A stretch of DNA of 40,808 nt from positions 1 to 40,808 of IMG/VR virus record IMGVR_UViG_3300040810_001033. One strand, given 5' to 3'. The stretch's first letter is position 1. Each line of letters begins with the position of its first letter. Both the position numbers and the translations under genes were made by a program. The notes beneath the pieces were generated by a model. The model saw only the letters and a list, made by a program, of their open reading frames with translations, did not search any database and was not told the DNA's origin. Origin of the DNA: a virus. Of this stretch, positions 14,942 to 23,465 are shown piece after piece.

Positions 14942-15373
14942 ATGCCCTACGCCACGGATAGCACCGGCGCCGTGTCCTTCCCCCTCCGCACGGTGGACGG
15001 GGTGGAGGCCGTGATCGTCCGGCTCACCACGAGGCTACAGACGATCCAGGGGGAGTGGCCCTCGGACACCTCGATCGGTCTCCCCTGGCTGGACTGGATA
15101 GAGGCCGGACGCGTGGCCGCCCCGGAGGCGGAGGCCCTCGTCCGTGGCCAGCTAGAGGACGATCCCGCCGTGGTCTCCGTGGACGCCGTGACGGTGGCGA
15201 CGACGGGGGAGGCGGTGGGGATCACCGTCCGCGCGACGATCGCCACAGAGGGGGCCTCCGCGCCCGTGGTCCTCACGGTCGGGCCGGACCCCTACGCGAC
15301 GCGGGCCGCGCCGCCGTGGTATCTGTCCTCTGGAGCCCTGCGATACACGCGGGGCGCCCTCATGGGGGCGTAG
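14942..15373 (+). CDS. Baseplate wedge protein (gpW / gp25-like)
   Basis: The 143-residue product from ATG 14942 has the gp25 wedge pattern: an N-terminal DSTGAVSFPLRTVDGVEAVIVRLTTRLQTIQGEWPSDTSIGLPWLDWIEAGR, where LxTxxGEWpxDxxxGxPW is typical. A beta/alpha C-terminus follows. These proteins make the wedge with baseplate J, the gene directly following (overlap at GTG 15373). No clear Shine-Dalgarno is visible, probably because the repeat block lies just upstream. Confidence 0.74.
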   Translation: MPYATDSTGAVSFPLRTVDGVEAVIVRLTTRLQTIQGEWPSDTSIGLPWLDWIEAGRVAAPEAEALVRGQLEDDPAVVSVDAVTVATTGEAVGITVRATIATEGASAPVVLTVGPDPYATRAAPPWYLSSGALRYTRGALMGA

Positions 15374-16533
15374 TGGGTACCTACAGCGACAGCGGATACA
15401 CGCCCTCCACCGCGGGCCAGATCGCCGACGAGATCCGGGACGCCATCGACACGGAGATCGGAGCCCAGGACTACGGGACCGCCTCCGTACCCACGATCGC
15501 CGGGGGCTGGACCCTCGGACTCGGCGCCGTCCTGGCCGCTCAAGAGGAGCGGGCCGCCCTACTCGTGGACGCGGTGGACCCCCGGACGGCCCGGGGCGCC
15601 CTCCTGGACGGACACGCGGAGGCCGTGGGCATCACACGCCAGGCGGCCACGTCCTCGATCTACATCATCCGAGGGTCCACGACGTCCGGGACGTCCACGC
15701 TACTCGTGGGCCACGTCCTCGAGGACGACACGGACTCCACCCAGTGGACCGTGGTGGACACCGTGACCGTCACCACGGCGTCCACCCAGATCACGATCCA
15801 GTCCGTGACCCCCGGCCCCGTCGTCCTGGACGCGGCCCTCCAGACCAAATTCAGGACGATCACGCCGGCCCAGAATACGCCGGCCATGCTGTATGACCCG
15901 GCCACCGGGGACCCATTCACACCGGGGACCAATCGGGAGACGGATCCAGAGTTGCGCGTGAGGATGCAACGCTCACGCGCGGCCGTCCCCTCTCCGACGC
16001 GCGACGGGATCCGCGCGGGTCTCCTGGCCCTCACGTGGGTCCAAGCCGCGTCTATCGTGAGGTCCGCGCCTCACACAATCCAGGCCTACCTCTACCCACA
16101 GCCCGCCACCGCCACCCAAGAGCAGGAGGCGATCGACGCGGTAGGATTCCGCGTGGCCGCCGGGACCCTCACGGCCGCCGGGACCGGTACCACCGTGTCC
16201 GGGACCTACACGACGGCGGACGGATCCACCGTGGCGATCGTCCTCACGGTGCCCGCGGCCCAAACCGTGGCCGTGGTCGTGGCCCTCACGTATGCCCCGG
16301 GGCTCACGGCTACCCAACAGGCCACCGCCCGGACGGACGCGGAGGCCGTGATCGTGTCCGTGTTTGCGGCCCTGGACGTGGGAGAGTCCCTCTCCTACGC
16401 CGGGACGTTCTGCGCGATCTATGACGTGGAGGGCGTGATTGGGCTCACGCTCACGCTAGACGGCGGGACCGCGGACGTGGCCCCCGCCACCTCCACCACC
16501 CAGCTGACACGCGGGACCGTGACGATCACATGA
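15373..16533 (+). CDS. Baseplate J-like wedge protein
   Basis: GTG 15373 overlaps the previous TAG by one base; an earlier in-frame start at 15055 would overlap the gp25-like gene. The 386-residue protein shows the baseplate J layout: an N-terminal helix (GQIADEIRDAIDTEIGAQDYG), LLDGHAEAVGITRQAATSS, then GTSTLLVGHVLEDDTDSTQWTV strand repeats, and the hallmark TNRETDPELRVRMQRSRA region. DGIRAGLLALTWVQAA follows, then a C-terminal ferredoxin-like segment. It forms the baseplate wedge around the hub. Order gp25, J, DUF2612 is standard. Confidence 0.8.
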   Translation: MGTYSDSGYTPSTAGQIADEIRDAIDTEIGAQDYGTASVPTIAGGWTLGLGAVLAAQEERAALLVDAVDPRTARGALLDGHAEAVGITRQAATSSIYIIRGSTTSGTSTLLVGHVLEDDTDSTQWTVVDTVTVTTASTQITIQSVTPGPVVLDAALQTKFRTITPAQNTPAMLYDPATGDPFTPGTNRETDPELRVRMQRSRAAVPSPTRDGIRAGLLALTWVQAASIVRSAPHTIQAYLYPQPATATQEQEAIDAVGFRVAAGTLTAAGTGTTVSGTYTTADGSTVAIVLTVPAAQTVAVVVALTYAPGLTATQQATARTDAEAVIVSVFAALDVGESLSYAGTFCAIYDVEGVIGLTLTLDGGTADVAPATSTTQLTRGTVTIT

Positions 16534-17105
16534 GCGACACATACCCCGGGATCGACGACTGGAGACGGGACGCGCTAGACCGCGCGCCCTCACGCTCACG
16601 CGCCGGGGACGGCGCCGGGTGGTATGTCGGGCTCACGCGGACGGCCGCGGATCTGGAGCTAGTCCTGGAGGGCGTGGCCCGGGAGATCGGGGATCTCGAG
16701 GCCGCCGGCCGGTACGTCCTGGACGCGCGCGCGGCCCTGTATGGGGGCGACGCCGCCGGGGTGTCCACGGAGGAGCTGAGGCGCCTAGCCATAGGCTCAC
16801 GCGCCGCCATGGCGTCCACCGGGACCGATGCGTCCCTATACCGCATGTGGACCGCCCTCACGGGCTCCGAGGACGTCCAGGTCCGCGTGATCGGTGTCAC
16901 CGCGCGATCGGTATTCTTGGCCGCGCGGATCGGGTTTGTCCCCTCGTCCTCGTGGCTCCGGGCCGCGGGCCGGATCGTCGATCGATCCGTGGAGGCCGGG
17001 ATGGACTGGTCCGCCGTCGTCCACGTGGGCGGCGTGCTACGGTGGGGGGCGGCCCCTCCAGGATGGGGGATCGGTACGTGGGCCTATCCACTGATCAGAC
17101 CGTGA
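16530..17105 (+). CDS. Tail protein I-like / DUF2612-type baseplate protein
   Basis: ATG 16530 overlaps the J stop (ATGA). The 191-residue protein starts DTYPGIDDWRRDALDRA, continues with helices (LEGVAREIGDLEAAGRYVLDARAALYGG...GVSTEELRRLAIGSRAAMAS) and ends with strands and WGIGTWAYPLI. DUF2612-type proteins lie right after J and connect the wedge to fibres. Size and position fit; sequence similarity is weak by eye. Confidence 0.6.
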   Translation: MSDTYPGIDDWRRDALDRAPSRSRAGDGAGWYVGLTRTAADLELVLEGVAREIGDLEAAGRYVLDARAALYGGDAAGVSTEELRRLAIGSRAAMASTGTDASLYRMWTALTGSEDVQVRVIGVTARSVFLAARIGFVPSSSWLRAAGRIVDRSVEAGMDWSAVVHVGGVLRWGAAPPGWGIGTWAYPLIRP

Positions 17106-17112
17106 GGATGTG

Positions 17113-18123
17113 ATGGCGAGACCGACAACGATCCCAAGCTGGGCCACGGCGATCACGCCGGCCACGCCGTCCGCCGGGACCCTCCAGGTGGGGGCGGTGG
17201 CGGGACAGGCCGCGTCCCCGGACGATTCCAACTGGATTTGGAAGTACCTGGCCGAGTGGTCCACCTACACCTCGGAGATCTCCCCCTCGGATCGTCTCCT
17301 GGACGTGGACGCGATCCGGTCCACCTCGTCCGGCGCCGGTGTCACCCCCACGGCCCTCACGCTCACGGGTCTATCCCTGTCCCTCCAGGGGTCCGACGGG
17401 ACCACGGCCACACAGTGGACCATGGCGGCCGGGTCGGCGATCTTCACTTACGACGACGGCGCCACGACCACCACATACGGGGCGTTTGTCCCGGCCTATG
17501 GCTGGGCCTACACGATCGGCCAGATCGTCACGACGGGGACGGCGGACGACGGATTCCGGTATGGATATGCCTCGTCCGTGGCCGGTGGCGCCACGGGGCT
17601 CGCCCTCGTCCGCAACCTCAGCCAGTCCCCCGGACTGTGGGGATTTGTGGACACGGCTTACGCGTCCCCCGTCATCGATCACGAGGTGAGGAAAGACAAG
17701 AGCACAGGCGCTCTATTTGTGATCAACGGCTCCGCATCCTCACAGACGATCGAGGTGGAGCGGGACCTATTGCCAGAGGCCGCGGACAACGCCGCCGCGC
17801 GGACGGCCGGCGGCACCGTGTACACGGTCACGGCCCTAGAAGGTGAGATCGGCTCCGGGTTGGCCACGGACATCCTGGTCCAGGTGGTCCGCCGGACGCT
17901 AGGATCGGGGACTGAGTCCGTCCTCGCCACCCTACCGTCAAGCGGTACCCCGCTGACCACGGCCGCCCTCACCTCACAGACCAACACGGGGCTGAGCTTG
18001 GCTCTCGATTTCAACCAATACGCGTATACTCTGCGGGTTGTCACCACGGGGGTCGTGGGCAATTCCACCGGCGGACTGTGGCGGGACGTCAAGGTGACGA
18101 TCAGAAAGGACGCGGTGGAGTGA
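17113..18123 (+). CDS. Putative tail fibre / appendage protein
   Basis: I choose ATG 17113 (336 aa) with GAGG at 17104-17107; a GTG at 17110 is in frame. The protein is Thr/Ser/Gly-rich and beta-like over its whole length, with no coiled coil and few charged runs. Its opening TTIPSWATAITPATPSAGTLQVG and internal SSGAGVTPTALTLTGLSLSLQGSDG resemble tail-fibre or tail-tip decoration domains. It comes right after the baseplate genes, where host-range proteins usually sit. Which domain binds the host cannot be told. Confidence 0.55.
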   Translation: MARPTTIPSWATAITPATPSAGTLQVGAVAGQAASPDDSNWIWKYLAEWSTYTSEISPSDRLLDVDAIRSTSSGAGVTPTALTLTGLSLSLQGSDGTTATQWTMAAGSAIFTYDDGATTTTYGAFVPAYGWAYTIGQIVTTGTADDGFRYGYASSVAGGATGLALVRNLSQSPGLWGFVDTAYASPVIDHEVRKDKSTGALFVINGSASSQTIEVERDLLPEAADNAAARTAGGTVYTVTALEGEIGSGLATDILVQVVRRTLGSGTESVLATLPSSGTPLTTAALTSQTNTGLSLALDFNQYAYTLRVVTTGVVGNSTGGLWRDVKVTIRKDAVE

Positions 18124-18126
18124 CCC

Positions 18127-18957
18127 ATGAGTAGCGACCTACAGACCCGATCTATCCAGTACGCGATCCAGTCCACCGGGACCAACCCGGAGCTGAGCCG
18201 GGACGTCATCGACGCCACGGCAGCACCCACAGCCCAGGGTACCGGGTACGACGTGGGGGCGGCCCTCTATGGGACCGTCCGCCTACACATGCGACGGGGC
18301 GGGCCGTCGATGGTCGTGGACCTCGAGATCACCACGGAGGACCTCACGACCGGCGTCACCTACACCGCCACCGTGTCCGGCTCCGCCGTGACCTACACCG
18401 TCCCCGCCTCCCCTCCCGCGGACCTGGCCGCCCTGGTGACGGCTATCCGGGACGCGGTCAATGGGGACGCCACCGTGGGCGCCCTCGTCACCGCCACCGC
18501 GATCGACAGGACCGCCACCGGGGACGCCGGCGGGACGGCATACGATACCGTCCGGCTCACGTGGGACACGCCCACGGCCTCCGCCCTCGTGTGGGCGATC
18601 TCCGGGTCCACCGCGCGCGCCACCATCTACGCGGACCCGGAGGACGCGCGCCTGCGTGTCTACGGCGCGTGGTCCACGGGATCCGTCACCACGCGACTGG
18701 CCGCGGAGTATGACGACCTGGAGAGGTCGCGAGCGTGGGAGATCCTACGCGGCGCGGACGGGACCGCGGCGGACGTCACCGTGTCCGATGGCCTCGGATA
18801 CGCACAGCCGATCTACGTGGCTGAGCTGGCGAGCGTGAGACCCTACGTGACCGGGGTGGCTAATACCCTCGTCACCACCACCACGGCCACGACGATCCCA
18901 ACGATCACGGTCCAGACGCCTCTCGTCCTGGTGACATTCGGCCGGGTGGCGTCGTGA
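18127..18957 (+). CDS. Putative tail / appendage structural protein
   Basis: A 276-residue protein starting at ATG 18127, three bases after the previous stop. It is Thr/Ala-rich and beta-like. Residues about 60-140 (ITTEDLTTGVTYTATVSGSAVTYTVPASPPADLAALVTAIRDAVNGDATV) have the same beta-strand/helix plan as the inserted domain of the decoration protein at 3530. This module may be used on both head and tail surfaces. It overlaps the next gene by GTGA. Specific role unknown. Confidence 0.55.
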   Translation: MSSDLQTRSIQYAIQSTGTNPELSRDVIDATAAPTAQGTGYDVGAALYGTVRLHMRRGGPSMVVDLEITTEDLTTGVTYTATVSGSAVTYTVPASPPADLAALVTAIRDAVNGDATVGALVTATAIDRTATGDAGGTAYDTVRLTWDTPTASALVWAISGSTARATIYADPEDARLRVYGAWSTGSVTTRLAAEYDDLERSRAWEILRGADGTAADVTVSDGLGYAQPIYVAELASVRPYVTGVANTLVTTTTATTIPTITVQTPLVLVTFGRVAS

Positions 18958-19667
18958 CCCGGCCGTTTTTTGGCGCGCGGGGGAACTGGCCGGTCCAGAC
19001 GAGACCAGAGGCCGCCGCGTGGGAGACCCTGCAATATGCGGACATTGCCGCCAACTATGCCAACGGGCACCAGACCGCGACGATCGCGGACTCCGGGGAC
19101 GGGTATCTAACCCTGGCGTGTGACGACGACGGGACGGTGGGAGACTACCCCTCACGCATGCGATCCGTCGCATGGGACCTACCCGCGCGCGTCCCCTCCG
19201 TGGGACCGGGTGGCTATGGCGTGGTCCTCCGCGTGACCCTCGACACACAGCCCGCCCTCGGCACCCGGTTCAATTTCGGGATCGGGCTCACGGACGGGGA
19301 CCCGGGATCGTCCGGCGTGGTCACCCTGATCGCGGGGGTCCGATACGCCGCGAGCGGGGAGCTGTACGCCTCCAAGCGCCACGGAGGCACGGCGGACAAG
19401 GTTCAAGCGTGGACGACGCCCGCCACCCTCGGGGAGCTGATCGTGAGTCCGTCCGCGTCCGGGCTGGCCCTCAATCAGATCGACGTCTACGGGCTGGACG
19501 CGGGCCGGACGATCAACACCGACGCCACGATCCAGCAGCAAGACCCCACCGCCTACACGGCCCCCCTCCGTGTCCTCCTGGCGTGGGGGCGGGACTCCAA
19601 CACCTCCAGTGGGTCCGTAAGCCTCCGCGCGAAATTTGAAGCCCTGTGGTATCCGTTGCCCTACTAG
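18954..19667 (+). CDS. Putative tail tip / receptor-binding accessory protein
   Basis: GTG 18954 overlaps the previous stop. The 237-residue protein has a jelly-roll-like mix of strands (GYLTLACDDDGTVGDYPSRMRSVAWDLPARVPSVGPGGYGVVLRVTLDTQPALGTRFNFGIGLTDGDPG). It has aromatic-rich strand ends and closes KFEALWYPLPY, as some carbohydrate-binding or receptor-binding domains do. It is the last gene of the late tail operon; the next gene has its own promoter region. The role is inference from position. Confidence 0.5.
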   Translation: MTRPFFGARGNWPVQTRPEAAAWETLQYADIAANYANGHQTATIADSGDGYLTLACDDDGTVGDYPSRMRSVAWDLPARVPSVGPGGYGVVLRVTLDTQPALGTRFNFGIGLTDGDPGSSGVVTLIAGVRYAASGELYASKRHGGTADKVQAWTTPATLGELIVSPSASGLALNQIDVYGLDAGRTINTDATIQQQDPTAYTAPLRVLLAWGRDSNTSSGSVSLRAKFEALWYPLPY

Positions 19668-19703
19668 TAAGACCGTGCTAACCTCCACGGAGGAGGTAGC
19701 ACC
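19656..19703 (+). promoter_or_regulatory. Promoter/operator with CGTGCTAAC motif upstream of the nuclease gene
   Basis: TTGCCC (19656-19661) lies 16 bases before CTAACC. The block AGACCGTGCTAAC (19670-19682) is identical, on the other strand, to the terminase promoter at 23474-23486, and CGTGCTAAC recurs at 23511 and 36250. A strong Shine-Dalgarno (GGAGGAGGT, 19688-19696) precedes ATG 19704. Early promoter or repressor site: inference. Confidence 0.55.
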
Positions 19704-20825
19704 ATGCACCACAGACCAACCACGATCACCCTGGCCGCCCGCGCGTGCCCCCACGCCGTGACCCTGTATGAGCAGGGAGCGCCGCGGGACCGGCGGATCT
19801 TCCACGCCGGGACCGCGTGCCACGAGTACCTGCGCGCCCTCGTGGACGGGGACGACCTAGACGCCCTGTTCCGAACCCTCGTCTCCACCGGACGCACGGG
19901 AGAGGACGCGGAGGGACCCCTGGACATGGACGCCGTGGCCCGCGGGTGGGACCTGGCCCGCGCGTGGGATCGGGTCCACCCGATCCCGGACGGGGCAGAG
20001 GCCGAGGTACCCCTGGCCATGGACGCGGAGGGCCGCCCGTGCGAGTATGACGCCGGACACGTCCGCACGCGGATCGACCTGATCGCCCCCTGGTATGACG
20101 AGGACGAGGACCTCGAGGGCGTCCGCGTCATGGACTACAAGACCGCCTGGACGGCGGAGACCCAGCTGGACACCATGCAGCGCCGGATCCAGGCGGTCCT
20201 AGCGTGGGACGCCTACCCGGACGCGGACTGTATCCGCCTGGAGATCGGGGCCGTGCGGACGTGCAAGATCCACGCGCGGACCCTGTACCGTGAGCATGAC
20301 CAGGACGTGATCGACGCGTGGCGGCATGACATCCTCCAGGCGGCCGCCGCCCTCTCCGAGACCCGGACGCCGTCCCCCGGGGCCGCGTGTCTCTCGTGTG
20401 AGTATGCCCACGCCTGTACCCACGCGTGGGACCTGGCCACGAGCGAGGGCGCGGATCCCGTCCTCCGGTGGGCCGCTGCGGAGGGCGTCCGCGCCGCCGT
20501 GGCCCCCCTCGCACGGGAGGCCACCAAGCACGAGCCCCGCCACGGGATCGGACACTACCCGCAGACGTCCCCCGCGCCGGACGAGACGACGCCGGGGACC
20601 GTGATGGATTTCTGGACGGCCCGGACGGGGATCACCCTCCCGGCGGAGTACAGGGACGCCCTGGAGGGCCTCGTGGGCGCCCTGAAGATCGGCGCAACCC
20701 AGGTCAAGGGGATCGCGTCCGCCCTCACGCCACGGGGCAAGGGCGGCAAGGTGGCGCGGGATGAATTCGTCGCCGCCGCCCTCCCCGCCGCCAAGATCTC
20801 CAAGCGGTGGGGAAAACTCAAGTAG
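19704..20825 (+). CDS. PD-(D/E)XK nuclease with Fe-S cluster cysteines (Cas4/AddB-like)
   Basis: A 373-residue protein from ATG 19704. The Cas4/RecB-type nuclease motifs are visible: His40 (ACHEY), Asp125 in TRIDLIAPW, and Asp144-Tyr-Lys146 in VMDYKT. Four cysteines are placed as in iron-sulfur nucleases, one near the N-terminus (Cys15) and three later (Cys229, Cys232, Cys238, pattern CxxCx5C). A conserved QxxxY-like motif would be around 159-171. The C-terminal 110 residues (after 260) are a separate helical region. It probably processes DNA ends in recombination or replication. It is the first gene of the early block, with a strong Shine-Dalgarno. Confidence 0.75.
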   Translation: MHHRPTTITLAARACPHAVTLYEQGAPRDRRIFHAGTACHEYLRALVDGDDLDALFRTLVSTGRTGEDAEGPLDMDAVARGWDLARAWDRVHPIPDGAEAEVPLAMDAEGRPCEYDAGHVRTRIDLIAPWYDEDEDLEGVRVMDYKTAWTAETQLDTMQRRIQAVLAWDAYPDADCIRLEIGAVRTCKIHARTLYREHDQDVIDAWRHDILQAAAALSETRTPSPGAACLSCEYAHACTHAWDLATSEGADPVLRWAAAEGVRAAVAPLAREATKHEPRHGIGHYPQTSPAPDETTPGTVMDFWTARTGITLPAEYRDALEGLVGALKIGATQVKGIASALTPRGKGGKVARDEFVAAALPAAKISKRWGKLK

Positions 20826-20942
20826 CCCCCGCCGGGGGCGTATGCTGGGTCCGTCGTTGTCGTTGGGGCGACGGGTGACCAGCGCCGCCCCCGCCGGGTG
20901 GTCCGGTGGGGGCGGTTTTACTTGCATACATAGGGGGATGTG
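20825..20942 (+). terminator. Two G/C hairpins, the second a strong terminator, after the nuclease gene
   Basis: The first hairpin is GCCCCC-GCC-GGGGGC (20825-20839). The second is CCGCCCCC (20885-20892) pairing with GGGGGCGG (20908-20915), followed by TTTT (20916-20919). Between them lies a 45-base stretch with no ORF. A Shine-Dalgarno (AGGGGG, 20932-20937) precedes ATG 20943. A small RNA between the hairpins cannot be excluded. Confidence 0.72.
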
Positions 20943-21266
20943 ATGACACCAGACGAGATCAGCAGAGAGATCAACGGCGCGATCGCCGCGCTGCGCGAGG
21001 CCGGAAGGGGCGCGGCCGTGGTCAAGATTACGATCATGGCAGCGCACCGCGTAAGCGGTCGGACGGGGGACAACGTCACCGAGGGGGCCGCATTGGTGGC
21101 GGTGGACTGCGCGCTAGACGCGGCACGGTACGCGCTGGACGGGGAGATCGAGATGGCGATCAAGCACGCGATCGTGGCTCTACAGGCGGCCCGGGACGCC
21201 GGCGGGGAGGACGAGATCGTGGAACAGGTCCGCGATCTGCGTGAGATTCGCCGGGGGGGGATGTGA
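20943..21266 (+). CDS. Hypothetical helical protein, 107 aa
   Basis: ATG 20943 follows AGGGGG by 6 bases. The protein is mostly helical: EISREINGAIAALREAGRG, then ALVAVDCALDAARYALDGEIEMAIKHAIVALQAARDAGGEDEIVEQVRDLREI. Its first 18 bases (ATGACACCAGACGAGATC) equal the scaffold start at 3068, and the next gene starts with nearly the same (MTPDE). No family recognised. Confidence 0.68.
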   Translation: MTPDEISREINGAIAALREAGRGAAVVKITIMAAHRVSGRTGDNVTEGAALVAVDCALDAARYALDGEIEMAIKHAIVALQAARDAGGEDEIVEQVRDLREIRRGGM

Positions 21267-21415
21267 TGACACCAGACGAACGCGAATACCTGTGGATGGA
21301 CTTGGAGGCCGCCGTGGACGCGGTCAAGGCGGCGATCCGGGACGGCGCGGACACGGCGGACGCCCTGGAGGCCCTCGAGGACGCCGTGGCCGCCCTGCGT
21401 GGGGGTGCATCGTGA
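21266..21415 (+). CDS. Small acidic helical protein, 49 aa
   Basis: ATG 21266 overlaps the previous stop (TGATG). The 49 residues (MTPDEREYLWMDLEAAVDAVKAAIRDG...) are one or two amphipathic helices. The start resembles the preceding gene, suggesting a duplicated start segment. It ends overlapping the next gene (GTGA). Coding because of the overlaps on both sides and the phage-like codon use. Confidence 0.6.
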   Translation: MTPDEREYLWMDLEAAVDAVKAAIRDGADTADALEALEDAVAALRGGAS

Positions 21416-21585
21416 GGGACGAGGACGAGCGGCGGATCTGGCGGGGCGTCCACCCGTTGAGGGCGTGGATGCTCATGTGTCGCCTGTGGTCGTCGCCGCC
21501 GCGACACCCGCGGGACGAGGCCCGAAAGAGGCACGGTAAGCACGGGGAGAAGTCCGAACGGCTACACAACGTGAAGCGGCGCTAG
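21412..21585 (+). CDS. Small basic protein, 57 aa
   Basis: GTG 21412 overlaps the previous stop. The 57-residue product is strongly basic, with RRIWRGVHPLRAWMLMCRLWSSPP at its centre and a Lys/Arg/His tail (KRHGKHGEKSERLHNVKRR). It could be a nucleic-acid-binding peptide. It is convergent with the minus-strand HTH gene, and the two stop codons share the palindrome CTAG at 21582-21585. No hairpin terminator is visible there. Confidence 0.55.
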   Translation: MRDEDERRIWRGVHPLRAWMLMCRLWSSPPRHPRDEARKRHGKHGEKSERLHNVKRR

Positions 21586-21854
21586 ACCACCCGGAGGACG
21601 TCCACGAGGTCCGCCACCTCCACGCCGGGGGCGTCCGCCTCGAGGACGTCCAGGATCGCCGCGGCGCACAGGCGATCCCACGGCTCCCCCTCTCCGAGGG
21701 GGCGGAGGCGGAGGACGTCCCCGATCGTGGTCCTACAGCGCCCCGATCGGCGCTGGGATACCGCCGGGCCGGTCACGTCTAGGGACGAGGCCACCCGGTC
21801 ACGGGTGAGGCCGTGGTGGTCCATGTAGGCCACGAGGGCCGCGGCGGTTCTCAT
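21582..21854 (-). CDS. Small HTH DNA-binding protein (Cro/XRE-like)
   Basis: On the minus strand, I use the ATG at 21854 (90 aa; MRTAAALVAYMDHHGL), with GGAGG about 5 bases upstream; an earlier ATG at 21875 lacks this. Residues about 15-45 (GLTRDRVASSLDVTGPAVSQRRSGRCRTTIGDVLRL) read as a helix-turn-helix of the XRE/Cro type. It lies downstream of the terminase large gene, the only other minus-strand gene. A role as transcriptional regulator of the divergent promoters at 23466-23540 is plausible, but unproved. Confidence 0.62.
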   Translation of the reverse strand: MRTAAALVAYMDHHGLTRDRVASSLDVTGPAVSQRRSGRCRTTIGDVLRLRPLGEGEPWDRLCAAAILDVLEADAPGVEVADLVDVLRVV

Positions 21855-21884
21855 GTCGTCCTCCAGGTAAGGCACACGTAACGG

Positions 21885-23465
21885 CTAGATCCCCAAACCG
21901 GAGAGGGCCGCCCAATAATCGCCGGTGTCGACGGGGGCGGACTCCAGGCGGTACCGGAGCGCCTGGCATAGCGCGTCCGCCTCGTCGTCCACCTCTCCCC
22001 TCATGTCCGGCCGGTCCCCTCGGAGGCGTAGCAGTCGCGCGCGGAGGTCCAGGCCGTCCGCGTCGTGGCCATAGCACCACGAGACCGCGGCGCCGTGGCG
22101 GGCCTCGGGGAGCCGGACGCGGCCGAGTAGCCACAGGCTCAGGGTCCCCTGGATTTGGTCCCGCTTGGACCCGCGGCCGGACGTGGGGACCTCCTCCAGC
22201 TGAGGGAACATCGACCGGAGAGCCAGGACAGCCACGCGGCCGGACGACGCCCCCTCCACGAGGGCGCGGTGGGGGCGGTAGTCCTCCAGGACGGCGCGGA
22301 GACGGCGGATCACGCCTAGCTCATCCCACTGGCCCCGGTCCTGGTAGATCAGATCGTGATACTCCCCGCGGATTGCTAGGACCTGGATCGCCGTCCAGTC
22401 CCCGGCGCCCTCGGTTTGTGCGGAGTCCATAGAGACCCAGATCTCCGAGGCGGACGCGCGGACGTGGTCCGGGTGGTCCGGGTAGGTATGGGAGAGGGCC
22501 TCCACGGGAAACAGGCCGCCCACGGAGTCCACGTCCTCACCGTCTAGCAGCGGGGCCGCCCACCGTCCGAGGATGACCCGCTGAGCCGCCTCTTTCTCCT
22601 CGGTCCACGCTGGCGTGAGGTAGCCCCGGGGACCGTATCGCCACGGCTCCGGGCCTCGGAGCGGGTAGCTGTGGCGGACGATCTCCATAGTGAGCCCCGC
22701 CGCCTCCACCTCGTCCCGCTTGCGGATCCAGAATCCTTTGCTGTCCGTGGACCCGCGCCGCGTCCCGATATCCCAGATCTCCCCGCCGCGATCCGCCACG
22801 CGTCCGAGGGCGGAGGACAAGAGAAGATCCTCCACCTGGCGGACGTTGGCCGGGGACTGTGCGTCCCCGATCGTCTTATAGAGATCATCAGCAATCACCA
22901 CGTCCAGCGGGAGACCCTCGAGACCGCCGCGCCGTCCGGTGGCGGCGAATCGTACCGGGGGCCGATCCGCCACCGGGTGGGGCACGGTCCACCGCGTGGC
23001 CGCGTCCGATTGGTCCCGCCGCGCGGACGCGTGGCCCGGGCCGTCCGGGACGCGGAGGTGGGGCCACGTGGCCACCGCCGCCGGGGACCGCATGAGGCGG
23101 CGCATATCCCGCCCCCATTCCCGCGCGAATTCTTCATTGTACGCGAGGACGCCCACGGATAGCCCGGACGCGAGCGCCATGGCCGCGGTACGCTTGACGA
23201 TCTCCGACTTCCCCGATTGCTGGGGGGCGTCGATCAACAGGATCCGCACGGCGCCCCCGTGGCCGCCGTCCACGAGACGGCCAATCGACCCCTGGAGGAT
23301 CCGGCCTATGTGACCCTGCCACCCGTGGGGGACCATGGCGCCGCGGAGCGTGTGGGGACCCTGGCGACACCATTCCACGACGTCCGCACGGGCACGGGCC
23401 GCGCGGATCCGCCGCGCCCTCTCCGCCTTGATCGCCTCTCTCAGGATGTGGTCCGGGATCGTCAT
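21885..23465 (-). CDS. terL: Terminase large subunit
   Basis: A 526-residue protein on the minus strand. The ATPase motifs are Walker A APQQSGKS (80-87) and Walker B VVIADD (189-194). The nuclease domain carries the acidic triad in VSMDSA (Asp347), VEGASSGR (Glu404) and DDEADAL (493-499). It drives ATP-dependent packaging of DNA into proheads and cuts concatemers. Unusually for this gene, it is on the opposite strand and 14 kb from the portal and small-terminase candidate. It has its own promoter region (23466-23540) and is followed by an HTH gene. Confidence 0.9.
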   Translation of the reverse strand: MTIPDHILREAIKAERARRIRAARARADVVEWCRQGPHTLRGAMVPHGWQGHIGRILQGSIGRLVDGGHGGAVRILLIDAPQQSGKSEIVKRTAAMALASGLSVGVLAYNEEFAREWGRDMRRLMRSPAAVATWPHLRVPDGPGHASARRDQSDAATRWTVPHPVADRPPVRFAATGRRGGLEGLPLDVVIADDLYKTIGDAQSPANVRQVEDLLLSSALGRVADRGGEIWDIGTRRGSTDSKGFWIRKRDEVEAAGLTMEIVRHSYPLRGPEPWRYGPRGYLTPAWTEEKEAAQRVILGRWAAPLLDGEDVDSVGGLFPVEALSHTYPDHPDHVRASASEIWVSMDSAQTEGAGDWTAIQVLAIRGEYHDLIYQDRGQWDELGVIRRLRAVLEDYRPHRALVEGASSGRVAVLALRSMFPQLEEVPTSGRGSKRDQIQGTLSLWLLGRVRLPEARHGAAVSWCYGHDADGLDLRARLLRLRGDRPDMRGEVDDEADALCQALRYRLESAPVDTGDYWAALSGLGI

